From assembly GCA_009760855.2 (NCBI GenBank), contig WPIO01000025.1, positions 3,048,501 to 3,112,500 of the forward strand: 64,000 bases of DNA, read 5' to 3'. The stretch is from Cristatella mucedo. Lineage: Eukaryota; Bryozoa; Phylactolaemata; Cristatellidae. The notes beneath the pieces are model-generated. The model ran no database searches, was not told where the DNA came from, and saw only the letters and a program-made list of their open reading frames with translations. Numbering within the stretch: position 1 is the first letter of the stretch; each line of letters opens with the position of its first letter. Below are positions 46,417 to 57,920 of this stretch, in pieces. A program made the position numbers and the translations under genes.

Positions 46417-47940
46417 TTAATAGTAATAAGAATAATTCATTTGAATACGAGCCCTAAGATAGCCCTAAGAGACATCGATCTCCACTCAGGTGCTTGACTA
46501 ATTGATAAAAGAAAAGCAATAACCAATAGTCAAAGAATGGCAAGGCATCCTGCTTGGGCAGTCATGCAAAAGCGGGAAATTGTCACGCTAACACAAGCAT
46601 GCAAGCCTCTACGTAAGACTCGCGGCCGCTGGCTAGAAGGACTTCCGACTAAGAACACTCGCTCAATTAAAAACAGGTAAGCAAAGCGTGCTGGAGAAAG
46701 ATAGGTCCACTGGGGTGCTACAGGAAAGCGTTTCGATGTTTCTTTGGGAAAATATATGCACAGATAATAAACTCAGAAACAGACGGAAGGATAATCTATT
46801 TAATCAGAGTCAAGGCTGAGTGGAACAGGTAGGTGTTCAGCTTCTTTTGAATGTAGTCAATTAGGACATAACATAATGTTATTCTGAAAATAATTCCAGG
46901 CTTTGGAAGCATAGCAACCAAGGGTAAAATCGCCTAGTTGTCTGAAGATAGGAGCGCAAGTAATCAAACAGAGAGAGAGCTAGAAAAGCTAATAGCACTA
47001 TGGGAGGTCTGAACGAAACCAATTCTGACAGGTTAGCTAGAACGACAGAATGGTAGAACCTGAACGTGATTTGATAAAAATTTTGAAGTCAGTGTGCTGG
47101 TTGATATGCAGCCAGTGTAGATGGGTAAGCTGCGGTGCAATGGGGCAGTGGCAAAGATGACAACAGATATTTCTACCTGCTGAGTTGTGCACCAACTGTA
47201 GGGACTTTTTCACAGACCATAATTACTAAAACTAGCTTGTTATAGAAGTCTAGTCTGGATGTCACGTGTGCTTTGACCACCCTCACTGTAGTATCGTTAT
47301 CCGAGCTAGCCCGAATATGCGTAAAATGACTTAAGTGGATGCATGCAGACTTTTTTGGAGCTGTGTGCTTAAATATTGACAAGACATTTTGGAAGATGTC
47401 ACCAAAATTAATGCCAAAAGGTACAGGAGACATGCTGGCCGACCTAATTTGAGTTATGGTTTTTTGTTTCTGAGTAACATTTGGTGAGCTTCTAATCAGC
47501 AACTTGGTTTTATCCTCATTGAATTTCTTAAAGTTGGATGCCATGTGCGTGTGAATGGCAGTAATTTCTTGTTGCTAGCGAGCTGAGACAGTTTCAGATA
47601 CTGGAACGCTGGGAAGGATCTTAGTGCACGTAGAGCTGCGTGACGTACGAATATCAAGCACCTCTCGTCTCGCCTGAGAATTACTGGAACTGCACTGCAA
47701 TGGTCCGGATCTTATCTCATTGGGAGACTCTAGAGTATGAATATGAATGGACTAAGGTCATCTGAGGAACCACTGAAGTACGTGGTACCTCAGAGCTCGG
47801 TGCTTGATCCGCTTCCGTTCAAGGTTTATACATCTCTTGCCGATTTGATCGCCAAGCATACTCCACGCTTTCACTTTGTATGCAGATCAATCTCAGATGA
47901 CAATCGGGAATTTCAGAGTTGCCAATATTAAAGTTGCACA
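46417..47940 (-). mobile_element. LINE-A relative with 5' inversion (twin-priming type)
   Basis: The 3' part lies on the minus strand. It starts near 47,640 with codons for TQLYVH and DPSQ, continues ASNFKKFNEDKTKLLIRSSP and VVKAHVTSRLDFYNK, and runs to a diverged hairpin and ATT-rich tail at 46,417-46,500. The upstream RT part lies on the plus strand at 47,645-47,930: KHLSSRLRITGTALQW, RSSEEPLKYVVPQSSVLDPL, then FHF and a YAD-like sequence. The inverted piece ends at the motif C YAD and the minus piece begins at the very next residues (TQLY). The two were therefore contiguous and the 5' piece was flipped. Both pieces carry frameshifts. It is more diverged than the young LINE-A copies. Confidence 0.85.
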
Positions 47941-48007
47941 ATAGGGAATCACAGCTGCTGCGAAATCAAGCTGTTTCTCAGCATGCCGTAGTTGAATCAT
48001 TAGGTTC

Positions 48008-48172
48008 TGCCCCTGGGCCTTCGCCCAGGAGGTAAGGTGCTCGCTGTTCACTCGTCGATGTCATAGGCTCAAGTCCTGCAGTCGGGCGATCCTCTGCTGT
48101 CCGCTTCAAGCGATGGCGACGTGTCCGCTAAGGCTCTTCTGCTGCTATGCAAATGAGGTTGCTGACTCACCT
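48008..48172 (+). mobile_element. SINE-2 copy, plus strand
   Basis: The head CTGGGCCTTCGCCCAGGAGG and GGTGCTCGCTG is followed by the B-box region (TAGGCTCAAGTCCTGCAG), then GGGCGATCCTCTGCTGTC, TAAGGCTCTTCTGCTGCTAT and AATGAGGTTGCTGACTCA. It aligns with the minus-strand copies at 26.6, 35.8 and 56.7 kb and is the most diverged at its end. Confidence 0.75.
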
Positions 48173-48329
48173 AAAAACGCAAGACGCCATCAGGACCGAC
48201 GTTAATAGAGCAAAAATGATACCGGCTCAGCTCTTGCCACCAGAGTCGGCATCTAAGCACACTCGCCCTCGACGGAACATCTTAGCTTCACGGATCAGTG
48301 AACACCAAGTGATGTCGTCAGGTCATCCT

Positions 48330-48605
48330 CGCATGTATTTATGACAGCATTGAGTGAATCTCTGTGACTCGTCCTTATGTGCTCATGCATGCTGCCACTT
48401 TTGCATGCTGCCACTAACCACACTTGCATGCTGACCTTGTGCATGTCCCCCTAACCATGTTATTCTTGTTGTTTATTAGGCATGCTTCCGCTAACCATTC
48501 GACCGTGCTTTCTTTGCAGCAATTTTAAATTTGTGAGTGCCTCGAGAAAGATTGATTTCTTTGAGAGCGCTTTATTAAAGGTATTATTTTTATTTTTATA
48601 TCTCT
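48330..48605 (+). mobile_element. LINE-A 3' end fragment
   Basis: The last codons (equivalent of YLFRTAF), the 3' untranslated region with CATGCTGCCACTAACCACA and CTAACCATGTTATTC, then a diverged hairpin (TTGAGAGCGCTTTATTAAAG) and a T-rich tail. A duplicated TGCATGCTGCCACT unit is present near 48,388-48,415. Confidence 0.86.
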
Positions 48606-48619
48606 TCAGTAGAGAAGAC

Positions 48620-48870
48620 ACATTTGATGGATTTGAGCTCTAGGCTGAAGAGCCATTTGTGTACGCTACGATCGTTATTGAACGGATGTGTAATCGTCTG
48701 CTGCAGTCAAATAGACTTGTCTATGGATACGTCTTGTCTTGACTACGGATACGGACTTGATAAGAGTAAGAGGTAAGAGCACCGCGCTTCGTCGCTGCCG
48801 CGTTCCTGCTACTGTCTGCGTACGTACGTGCGTCGGTGCAGCGCCTACAAGCAACTAGCCGTGCTACAAG
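48620..48870 (+). repeat. Dispersed repeat D, copy 1
   Basis: The segment starts TTTGAGCTCTAGGCTGAAGA and matches 57,515-57,735 at several separated blocks: GAGCTC-AGGCT-A-GAGCC, GTGTACGC, GACTTGTCTA, CGTCGCTGCC and GCGCCTACAAG-A-CTAGCCGT. Both copies lie next to a LINE-A 3' end. It may be the 5' part of another SINE or LINE, or a piece of the pre-insertion locus. Identity unknown. Confidence 0.6.
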
Positions 48871-48871
48871 G

Positions 48872-49430
48872 TTCAGGCGTCACCGTCGTATTCGTCACGC
48901 GTCGGCTGAGACGAGAATCCTTACGAGCGCTGAGTTTGCGGCCTAGCTCCGACCGGACGCGGAAGTCGCGAACTACGTTTTTAACACAGCATCTTCTGCT
49001 GTTGGAGTGCCTGCTGGGATCAAACCGTCCACCGCATGCGTGAATATGCGAAGAGCACCTCTTTGCGCGCTTAGGCTTTAGAAAGGCCTCTTCTTATCGC
49101 ACTGTGGAGGCTGGACACTTGGGTCTGCCTCGGAACTATGCACGAGGGCAGAGCCTTGACCTCTCAGGGCAAAGCCCTGACTCGACCCGGCCTCTCGTCC
49201 CCTTTGGATGAGGATAGAGTGTGCGCTGCGGCTGCTCATGTGCTGACATGCAAACTGTTCATCTACGAAAAGTGTAGTTTCTACATAAGCATAGTGCCAA
49301 AAGCAGCCCGTAAAATATAACTGGTGGCCCAAATCCTATAAGTAAATCCTAATCGCAAAACCTATCTCGAAGCATATTTCTAATAGAAATATTTATTTAT
49401 TTATTCACAATGTATAAATGAGCTTTTAAA
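48872..49430. other. No recognisable gene
   Basis: A 71-residue plus frame at 48,828-49,043 contains VVFVTRRLRRES, which recurs in altered codons at 60,986-61,021 (see findings). Nothing else recognised. Confidence 0.4.
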
Positions 49431-49431
49431 A

Positions 49432-49628
<197 letters not shown>

Positions 49629-49739
49629 CCGATAAGAGCTGCTCTAAAAAATATAGCGTTTCTAAGCCGAAAACGCCGTTGACTTGATTCATCAGCAGCA
49701 CCGTCAGAATCACGTCGAAGCAATCTGAAAAAGTAAGTG

Positions 49740-50222
49740 TGCAAGAGGTCAATGAAAAGATACACGCTATGCTAAGCTATAATGACGATATACAAGTTGT
49801 TAGCAATGGTTTTCTTGACAACGCAATGGGACTGGTGTGCAATTTCTTGGAAACACTTCCCGGCAACTTCAATTGCCACCTGCTGGTCTGAAAAGATTAT
49901 GCAGGAGGTTCGGAATCACGGCGCCAGTGCTCGCCTGGGCAGTATCGCTGATAATGAGGACGAAGATCGTGACAATATTGGCGCAACGTTGGCGGCGGCA
50001 TCCGATATGGCGCAGACTCGTGGCAGAAAAAAGAGCATCAGCGATGAAGGCTGCTCCAGGCGTGCAGATAGGCTCTGTGGGGCACCCGAAGAAGGCACCA
50101 GCGCTTGTCCTAAATCAGCCATCAATCTTGAGCTAGTTCTCGAAAAAATAGGCTCAATTTTCGCGGTCGGGTCTTGTATCCTTGCCCTGGATCTGGTCAG
50201 CCGCTGCGAACCTGAGCAATAA
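49740..50222 (+). pseudogene. Possible pogo/Tigger-type transposase C-terminal remnant
   Basis: The 146-residue frame at 49,782-50,222 begins YKLLAMVFLTTQWDWCAISW and PATSIATCWSEKIM. This recalls the region after the catalytic core of pogo/Tigger/jerky-type transposases (general form LLDAIxxLxxAWxxVxxxTIxNCFRxAG). An acidic, low-complexity tail follows (SIADNEDEDRDNIG), as is common there. The catalytic core should lie upstream but is replaced by the (AT)n array and by 110 bases I cannot read. No second motif supports the call, so chance resemblance remains possible. Confidence 0.42.
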
Positions 50223-50224
50223 AA

Positions 50225-50387
50225 ATCACTATTTTGAAAATCGCTGTCTTTCGGCTGACGAATAGAACTCGACGAGCCCGACACTGTTAGCCTATTTGCA
50301 TATAATTTGAACTAATATTCAGGTAGTTATCGCAGTCCGCACGAACGCGGGTTACTATGGTAACCCAGGTTGCCACCATAAGGCATA

Positions 50388-50430
<43 letters not shown>

Positions 50431-52185
50431 ATATATAGGAGTGACTATATAACTAACTATAAGAGTGACTATATAACTATATGATTATATATATGTATAT
50501 ATATATATATATATATAATCAGTAAGCCGTCTCTCAGCAGTTGGTGACCATTGGGTAACTCATTTGCTCTTGCAGCTCTAACTCGGTCTGTGCGTATTTC
50601 TTAAAACAAATTGTCCTAAACGTGTCTGGTTTATCATCGTAAAACTCACTCGGTAGATCCATAGAGTTCGAAGGGGCACACAAAAGAAAACTTGGATAGT
50701 GCCTTGAAATAACTTCCCAGAGTTGTATTTTTACTAATTTATTGCGATTTGATTGCTGCAGTTTCACGATTCTGGTCACCGAATAGCTGCTCTTGCACTC
50801 GATCTCAAATCGTTCAGTGTCAGTGGATAGATTATGGATTAGAATAGTGGATTAGAAATTATAATATATTATATTATAATATGCAACTGGTATATGCCTA
50901 GAACCTGACCATCGGACTACAAAGACCACCTGTTTTAACTCGCAGCTGCCGTTCGCAGCAAACAGCCAGCGCTGCCTTCGAGCAGAACCTACCACGGCTG
51001 ATTGAGCTATGCTGTAGTTGGTCAAATCACTCAATTCAAGGCTCTCACAACGGATGTCCTAATAAAGTCCTGAAAAGCAGGCCCGGTGTAGAGCGTGGTA
51101 GTGAGTATTACGATCTTCCCGCTGCGTAAGAAAGAGTTTCTGCTGTTTTCGACCAGGCGTCTGCATAGGCAGCTTCATGCTGCTGCTGACTTAGGTAGCG
51201 CAGACATGCACCTTCGGCATTTACCCGACGAGGAACTTACCATCTAAGGTCCAGAGGATGCAAGCGAGCCGAGCGAGACGACGTGTGAGCTGTTGGGTTT
51301 TACCTACTCGCCGTTTTTATTGCCGTGGGTCGCTACCCATGCTGCCTTTTCTTTGGAAAGTGACAAGCTCACTACTGACATCGAAGCTCGGGAAAAATAC
51401 CGAGACCAAGACTTGCACAAAAGACAACTGGCTATCTGCGTGCTTTACGGGCATCAATTCACATTGCTCTTTAAGGCAGAAAGCCAGCTGCACAGGCTTC
51501 GTCAAATGCATGTGACAGCGAGCCTTTGAAAATTGTCAAAACGATTGAGCATTTATGAGCGAGAGTAGCGGTACACTCCAGAACACCCCATAGATACTAC
51601 GGCTTTGTATTTCAAATTCTAGAGCCACGCCAGATCTCGACGCTCCACACGAAGTACCAACAGTGGTTGAATGTATACGTTGTTCTGGGACGGAAGTCGG
51701 ACGGAACAGGCTGGTGTCTGTGTGCGTTCATCCAGCAGACCGAACACCAAGTCAAAGCGTAACAAAGCATAAACCAGTGCCCATTGGACGACGCCTACAT
51801 CAGACTGAGGCCCCGAATCTACACGGACGACCGCCAACACTCCGAATCCAGGTAGAGCCGCTCAGCAGGCCACAGCAGGAAAGGAGCGCCAGTAAAGACG
51901 GCGATTTCGCAAGCAAACAACGCTCCTACTGTCCTTTTAGCGGGAAGTGTAGACGCTAAAGCGAGCCCTCTTCAGACGTGCGAGCGAGCAACGACGCCTC
52001 GGTCAGCCAGCAGAGCTTAGCCGCGAGCAGATCCAGAAGAGCAGAGCAGATCTAGCCGAGCCGAGCTGATCCAGCAGAGCAGAGCAGCAAGAGCAGAGCA
52101 GCAAAAGCAAAATCAGAGCAGCAAAAGCTCGCTTCACCCGCTCTACTGCTCGCCCGCTGGTGAGTGCTCGAGGCTGGCCATCCAA
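50225..52185. other. No recognisable gene; contains (AT)n arrays
   Basis: (AT)n arrays at 50,385-50,440 and 50,487-50,517 flank a near-duplicate GTGACTATATAACTA (50,443 and 50,465). Frames of 73-98 residues at 51,258-51,959 have no motif. At 52,020-52,130 an AGCAGAGC/AGCAAAAGC purine-rich tandem occurs. Confidence 0.45.
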
Positions 52186-52189
52186 AAAA

Positions 52190-52250
52190 GTTTCTAGACA
52201 GACATTAAGTTCTCTGAGGATGCTATGCAAATGTATTGTTATTATCCATC
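52190..52250 (+). mobile_element. LINE 3' terminal hairpin variant
   Basis: TTTCTAGACAGACATTAAGT, then TCTCTGAGGATGCTATGCAA and ATGTATTGTTATTATC. This CAAATGTATTG tail variant is shared with 57,775-57,895 and suggests a LINE-A subfamily. Confidence 0.68.
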
Positions 52251-52251
52251 G

Positions 52252-52315
52252 CTCGACCCTTCGCTCGTCGAGTTGAGCTTGGCGAAGCTGCCCGTGGCCT
52301 CCAGTCGGAGATTCG

Positions 52316-52353
<38 letters not shown>

Positions 52354-53730
52354 ACCTTACCGAGAGGCCTTGGTGAGGGCCATTGGCGTCGCAGCTGTAA
52401 CGATATTTTTGCCCCGTACCCACACCCCTGTTGAGCGACACAGCCCGCGGGGAGCGGTTTGGCAGGCGTAACGGGAGACTTGACAAACCGGTCGGAGCCG
52501 GCCACGTCGGCCGCAGCCTTTCGCAGGACGAAAAAACTTCAAAGGCTGCAGGGCTCGCTCCAGACAGCTTGCCAGAGTGCAAAGCCTGCTGCCCTCCAGA
52601 ACTTGGATCGGAGACAGGTGTTCGGACCAATCGCCTTGCAAGCTGACAAATGACTGCTGTCAAAACGCGGAGACTATGAGCTGCCCCTATCGCGACTCGC
52701 GGACGGCAACCAGCCACCGCTCGAGTGACCTAGACACGGCGACCTCGTAACAACGCTGCGTTTCGTTGCTAATGAAGTTTTTTTTTTTTAATGATAATTG
52801 GTGTTATACTTGTACACAAGATCGCTCTACTACCGCTTGGTGTGAGAATCGCGAGTCCGGTCGTAGCCATTTGCAGGAATGCCTGACTCATTTTGAGGCA
52901 TACTAGGCATATTTGGAAGCATCTCCGAGATATGTAGCGCAGGAGCAGCCCGGAGTAGCCAGGCATCTTGTATTAGCAACTTCAAACAGAATCGGATGGC
53001 ATGACACCCATTCAAGGATGGCTAGCTTGCCATGTACACGGAAGCGTGCGGACAAGCATGCAGGGTCGTGCATGAACCACCGGCACCTAATCAAGGAAAA
53101 TCGCTTTCTCTCGTCGCGACAGCTGAACTGCTTAAATTCAACTCTCAAGAACTTGAGCGCTTGATTAGACGCACAGTTTGACGAATAGGGTCAGAAAAGC
53201 TGGCGGTACTACTTGAAGCCTGCTTGAGAAGTATTTCAGATAAGAGGAACTCTAATTTGAAAAAATAAGAATCATCCTTGACCTCTGAATTCCCTTGAAA
53301 ATACTTTTGAATTCGCGACGTTGAACAGTCTGTGACTTTGCAGCTCGACCTGCACCGGAGCCGCAGAGCGTGGCCATGACGGTCGCAGCGAAGCACCAAC
53401 CGCTAGCGTTTGCATCCAACGGCAACCAACAACAGCTGCTCCGAGATCTGCTTCTCGCCGGTTTTCAAGTGTTGGTGAGAGTGCTAAATTCTACCAACTA
53501 GATAAATCGTCGTCTCATAACGCTAGAGATTTTTGGGAAGCGGTCAAGAATCAGCTTACACTGAACTCGACCTGGGATCGCTGGACGCCTAGCCGCTATA
53601 GGTACGGTACCGCCGGTTAGATTATAGGGATTCTAGAGAGTCGAGCATGCTACTCTCGTAAACTTTTAGACTGTTTGGCTTGCAGCCCTTTTTTCACCTT
53701 TTCATCCATCGGCACTGATAGAGTACTTTT
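52252..53730. other. No recognisable gene
   Basis: A GA tract lies at 52,315-52,350. Arginine/alanine/serine-rich frames of up to 164 residues on both strands at 52,223-52,717 overlap each other and look compositional. A T10 run is at 52,780. Confidence 0.45.
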
Positions 53731-53734
53731 TCTT

Positions 53735-53736
<2 letters not shown>

Positions 53737-53765
<29 letters not shown>

Positions 53766-53797
53766 TAAAAGAAATAGAGAGGAGAAGTGAGTGAGAA

Positions 53798-53828
<31 letters not shown>

Positions 53829-53900
53829 GAGAGAAATAGAGAGGAGAAGTGAGTGAGAGAGAGAGAGAGGGAGTAAAAGAAATAGAGAGGAGAAGTGAGT

Positions 53901-53934
<34 letters not shown>
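53737..53934. repeat. (GA)n array with three copies of a 27-base unit
   Basis: The unit GAAATAGAGAGGAGAAGTGA (extended by GTGAGA) recurs at about 53,770, 53,832 and 53,879 within GA repeats. The first and third are preceded by GGGAGTAAAA. The SLSLS frames of 173-176 residues are artefacts. Confidence 0.95.
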
Positions 53935-53937
<3 letters not shown>

Positions 53938-53939
53938 GT

Positions 53940-55480
53940 CTTCAGCAGCTCGCACTCTGCGATGCAAGCAGTTATGCTGGCTGATTGCTTCCTGCATAGT
54001 AGCAAGCACAGCAAGTGACTTGACTTCTTTTCCCCAGTAGCATGGTGACAAAGCCGTTGTCGCATCGATGCAGCCAGGATTGAACCTGGGAGAGGTCCAG
54101 TCTTTTCTGTAGCCTCGAGCAGCCCACTGTAGAAAGGGTGAAAGGTCAGTGAGCCGGGCAGCCTGGTCCAACTCATTAAGGCCGATCTAAATGGGCCTTG
54201 AACCCCTTGCGAAAGCTCGTGCATCCTTCAAAAAGACATCCGGTTAGTGGTACGATTTAGAATGCATCCTTACTGGTTGGGCGGTGCCGACGTTTCCAGA
54301 GCTACGCAGAGAAATCAAAATCAGGGTTCGCACACGCAGCTTTGCGGCGGCCGAGGATACCTGTCGGAGCGTCGGCGCGGCGGCGCGCTCCGAGCTCTGT
54401 GTGTGCTCTCGCACTCGGATGGAGCTCCGTGTGCGCACGCGGCGCGCGAGACCGCCGCGAGACATATTCCCCCGAGCACAATGCGGTTACTCGAGCGTAA
54501 GACATGGAGACATTTGTGGGCTGTTGCAGCTACTTTATGGTTGCTAATACACGCGTGGGTCGCAGCAGCTGGACCATGCTTTGCCTGCCTGCAGCGGCGG
54601 CCGAGCTTCAACTGTCGCTCGAAGACCAGGCACTTGCGGTAGATAGAAAACTCAAAGGGACTTCCAGAGCAAAGTTTCGAGTCCCTTCAAAGATCGGACA
54701 CACTCGCGCAGTGCTTCGGGCCGCCCGCTGCGGAGGTGCCCACCGCGGAGCGCGTGCACCGTGCGCGTATGCGCGCGAGTGCGGCCGGAGAGGAGCGTCA
54801 GTCTCACCTACCAACTGCGGTCGTGTCACAATCTCGCGAGACGGCTTCGCGAAATCGCTATACCACAGCCGTCCAGGCCGGCGATGTACAAATAGCGCGC
54901 TCGTAGGCGCTGGCAGATTGGCTTTCCGGCTGCTACTGGCAACTGTTTTTTAAGGTAGTCGACAAAATTGAGGCCGTGACCCTAAAGCGGGCTAAACGAA
55001 TACGCGAGCTGAAAGCTCCCGTGCGGCGGCGGCAATCCAGCGGCTCTCTGTTTAAATGGTCGTCGGCGGCAACGGAGAGGTCGCACGAGAGGTCTGCTCC
55101 ATAAGGAACGCCTGGCAGTGCACCGCTAAAAAGACTGACTAGCACGCATCTGCATAGATGGGTGAGTGAGCCACAAGCGTAAGTTAGTCGCTCATCGGCA
55201 CGAAGCTCCAGACTTTTAGCTCCCGGCGAGCATATCGTAGAGCTAATCCGGAGCGGCGCTGGGCGGGCTCTTCTGTAAAAGGCTTTGCAAAAGGAGGTCT
55301 CACACGTTGCCCTTCTAAAACAGTACCTGAGTATTGCGATGCTGCCAGTCTATTAGTCGTAGAAACTCCATCGTGCTCAAAACGTTGTACTAGAGCACAG
55401 GTGCAATTTCATAAGTCACAAAACATTTTCTGCAAAGCATATATAAGGAAACATAGGCTAATGACGAACATAATAGCTAA
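53940..55480. other. No recognisable gene; GC-rich
   Basis: On the minus strand near 54,100-54,060 a CAGGTTCAATCCTGGCTGC stretch resembles a tRNA B box, but no A box or SINE body is evident. Arg/Ala-rich frames of up to 149 residues at 54,247-54,953 overlap on both strands and have no motif. Confidence 0.42.
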
Positions 55481-55482
55481 TA

Positions 55483-55545
55483 TATTTGCAGAGCACCCTC
55501 GGAGAACTTTACTTTTTTCTAGGCCTTGCTTTCAGCTGCGAAACA
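55483..55545 (-). mobile_element. LINE 3' terminal hairpin, degenerate
   Basis: AGAGCACCCTCGGAGAACTT and CTTTTTTCTAGGCCTTGCTT match the LINE-A hairpin read on the minus strand. The ATT tail is lost. Confidence 0.6.
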
Positions 55546-55624
55546 ACGCCGAAATAAGGACCTGCACAGAAAAAAGTACGATAGCCCACCTAGCTCAATG
55601 CTTTGTGGCGTTGCATTTATACTG

Positions 55625-55880
55625 ACGCAATTCTTTGCATCCGGGACTACAGGCAAGTACCCTCAATCGCTTGCAACTGGTGCAACACTTGGAATTTCGT
55701 CCGGTCTCACGCCATAGATGTAGCTGCTACACGACACCTCTTCTGTCTGAGCGTCGCCTGCTCGGTGTCGAGCATCGAAGTGATTTTAAGATTCCCAGTC
55801 TGGATTACACGTCCCGTCACTCACTAGCGCCAGCCTACCTATCCTATAACTTGTCGCTCCTTAGGCTTGCTCTCGCACCG
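55625..55880 (+). mobile_element. LINE-A relative, C-terminal fragment
   Basis: The plus-strand frame (55,635-56,129) starts with NRLQLVQHLEFRPVSRHRCS, CYTTPLLSERRLL and SDFKIPSLDYTSRHSLAPAY, then LSYNLSLL. These parallel RRLQLVQNSAARLVCRERRS, CHITPLLADLHWL, IDFKVLSLTFRSLHSMAPAY and LSDLLPH. It is highly diverged. After about 55,880 the frame is no longer LINE-like. It has opposite orientation to the hairpin 80 bases to its left, so this is a rearranged or double insertion. Confidence 0.75.
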
Positions 55881-55884
55881 CTCG

Positions 55885-56738
55885 CCCCTCGGCGTTTCCC
55901 GTCTCGACGTCTCTCGCTCAAATTTAAATCTGCATGCGGCGTCAGCAGTTTTCTTACATCCGCCTTTTGCTTTCGATCATCGAATGACGTGAATAGTCCA
56001 AAGGGAAAGCTATTTAAAGACGCCGCCATTTCCTTTAGTCGAGCGTGCGCTCGCTGCTCCTGCAGCGCCGGCTGCAGCACGGCACCACAGTGCACCGCTT
56101 GGCGCCAAATGAGAGCGTCTAAGGCGTGAGTCTCACACTCAGGCATGCGTGTCATGCACGCGAATGTTTCAATCACTTGCATTTTTATTTCACGTTCGGA
56201 CGTTGCGCGCAGCAACATCGTCAGGCCGTCGCTAGGCTTCGGTGCCGATTTTTTGCGAAGCCAGCTTACAGCGGAAGCTTGCCGCGGCCGAAGCGTTCAG
56301 TATGGCTGCCGACGCGTCTCGACGCGCTGCGCCGAAACTTGTGGTGCGCGTGCGTAGTCGGCTGCCGGCAATGGTGACGTGCGCCAATACTGACTCCTCG
56401 GTCAAGAGAAGTCGCGGCCGAAAGGCCCAGTCCACGCGGCCTCACGATCCGGGCTTCCGCGACGAGCCGTTTCGGCGTTTCGACTTCCGCGACGCACCTA
56501 TAGGTTTCCGCGATGCGACGTTTCCGCGATGCGCCTATAGGTTCGGTGTAAAGTCGGGCTGCTGAGCGCTCTGCGAGAGAGCTGCCTCAAAGCTGGCTGA
56601 GCGTGAGCCGCGGCGAACGGCGCGCACATGCGAGCGAGCGAGCGAGCGAGCTGGCCGACTGCTGTCGAATAGATCGATGCAGCAGCAGCAGCATCAGCAG
56701 TGGTACGCGTTGCTGCACGGTGAAGAAAAGGTAAAATT
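55885..56738. other. No recognisable gene; CpG-rich
   Basis: Frames of 83-124 residues on both strands show no motif. At 56,447-56,545 short units of TTCCGCGAYGC and GCRCCTATAGGTTYCG alternate, a small degenerate tandem. (GCGA)n lies at 56,630-56,650 and (CAG)n at 56,679-56,700. Confidence 0.42.
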
Positions 56739-56740
56739 TA

Positions 56741-56912
56741 ATTCAACGATTTAACGGCCTCATTCTCGTAGCGACAGATGAGCTTTAACGGCTGTCACAA
56801 CCGCTTGCAGATGGCAATACAAGATCGCCCACAACAGGATTCGAACCCGTTACGCCTCGGTCGTCTAGAGCGAGCACCTGAGCTCCTAACCTCGCCTATG
56901 ACCGCGAAACCC
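56741..56912 (-). mobile_element. SINE-2 copy, near full length
   Basis: The minus strand reads GGTTTCGCGGTCATAGGCGA and GGTTAGGAGCTCAGGTGCTC (A-box region), AACGGGTTCGAATCCTGTTG (a canonical B box), then the SINE-2 body with CATCTGTCGCTACG and GAGGCCGTTAAATC. The best-preserved B box of the family in this window. Confidence 0.86.
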
Positions 56913-56914
56913 GC

Positions 56915-57510
56915 AGTCCAGTCGCTGTCGCGACGCTCGTGCAGCGGCGACGTCAGTGGCAGCCCAGAGGTCCGCGGCATTCACGACCGAGGTTGCGAGT
57001 TCATTAGTTAATATATCAGGTTCGATTAGCTAATATTTATTTATTATGCTCGATTAGCTAGTATTTATTTATTTATTAATAGTATTTATTTTTATTATGT
57101 TTCGCACCGCCTGGCGACTAGAAAGGCATGTAGCTACCGGAGCGAATCTCACCGAGGCTGGCCGCCTTTGCGATCGAATGCATGCCACGCGGTGGGCGCT
57201 CAGCCACGACCGGAAGAGCGCGAGAAGAAAAATGCGGGGCCGGGCGGAGAGCTTCCGCTACGACGACCCGCGTAGTCGCGGTCGACCGAGAAGCAATCGC
57301 CGTCGTTCGTCGGGCGGCTTCCCGTGCAGGCAGCTCGCCGCTGGAACGGCGGTGTGTTAAATCAGCCAGATTTGTGCGCAATATTCGTTATACTCACCGC
57401 TCCTAAATCATAGCGGCCCGGAACTAGCTAGGCGATGATCTGCGGTCAAGACCGAGTAAAGCGAAAGCCGTGTAATAGACTGTCAGTTGTGCATCCGGAG
57501 TTGGCCTAGG
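56915..57510. other. No recognisable gene
   Basis: A TTTATTTATT-rich patch at 57,030-57,100 is followed by CpG-rich sequence with opposite-strand Arg/Ala-rich frames of 87 residues (57,097-57,381) and no motif. Confidence 0.45.
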
Positions 57511-57514
57511 CATT

Positions 57515-57735
57515 TAAGTTGATTTGAGCTCAAGGCTAATGAGCCGCTGGTGTACGCCTCGGCCTCTAGCGGACGTCTGGAATCTTCCATCGCTATTAAA
57601 TTGACTTGTCTACTTTACGGTATGGACTCGTTATGTTCAGATATTGGCATTCTCCGTCGCTGCCATATTCCGGAATTGTTACAATATCAGCATGTATCGG
57701 TGCCGCGCCTACAAGTAGCTAGCCGTTATTCCTTG
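57515..57735 (+). repeat. Dispersed repeat D, copy 2
   Basis: It begins GATTTGAGCTCAAGGCTAAT and ends GCGCCTACAAGTAGCTAGCC. It matches 48,620-48,870 in blocks with indels and lies about 40 bases before a plus-strand LINE-A 3' end. Confidence 0.6.
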
Positions 57736-57774
57736 GCTTACAGCATCGCCGGTATTCCTTTACAGCTAAACCAT

Positions 57775-57895
57775 TCTAGCAAAGCTAAACTACTAACTAT
57801 TCGATCACGCTTCTTTTGCAGCAAATGTAAATTGCATAGAAAAAGGTTAGGTTCTCTGAGGGCGCTATCCAAATGTATTGCCATTCTTTTTATTC
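57775..57895 (+). mobile_element. LINE-A 3' end fragment
   Basis: The end of the 3' untranslated region (CTAACTATTCGATCACGCTT and TTTGCAGCAAATGTAAATTG), then a hairpin with TTCTCTGAGGGCGCTATCCA and the ATGTATTG tail variant. Confidence 0.82.
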
Positions 57896-57920
57896 GTCTT
57901 TCGTTGTTTTTTAGACTATA

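Noticed and set aside
54060-54100. tRNA gene or SINE on the minus strand (GGTTCAATCCT B box)
   Set aside because: No A box at the proper distance, no cloverleaf, and no match to the SINE-1 or SINE-2 bodies.
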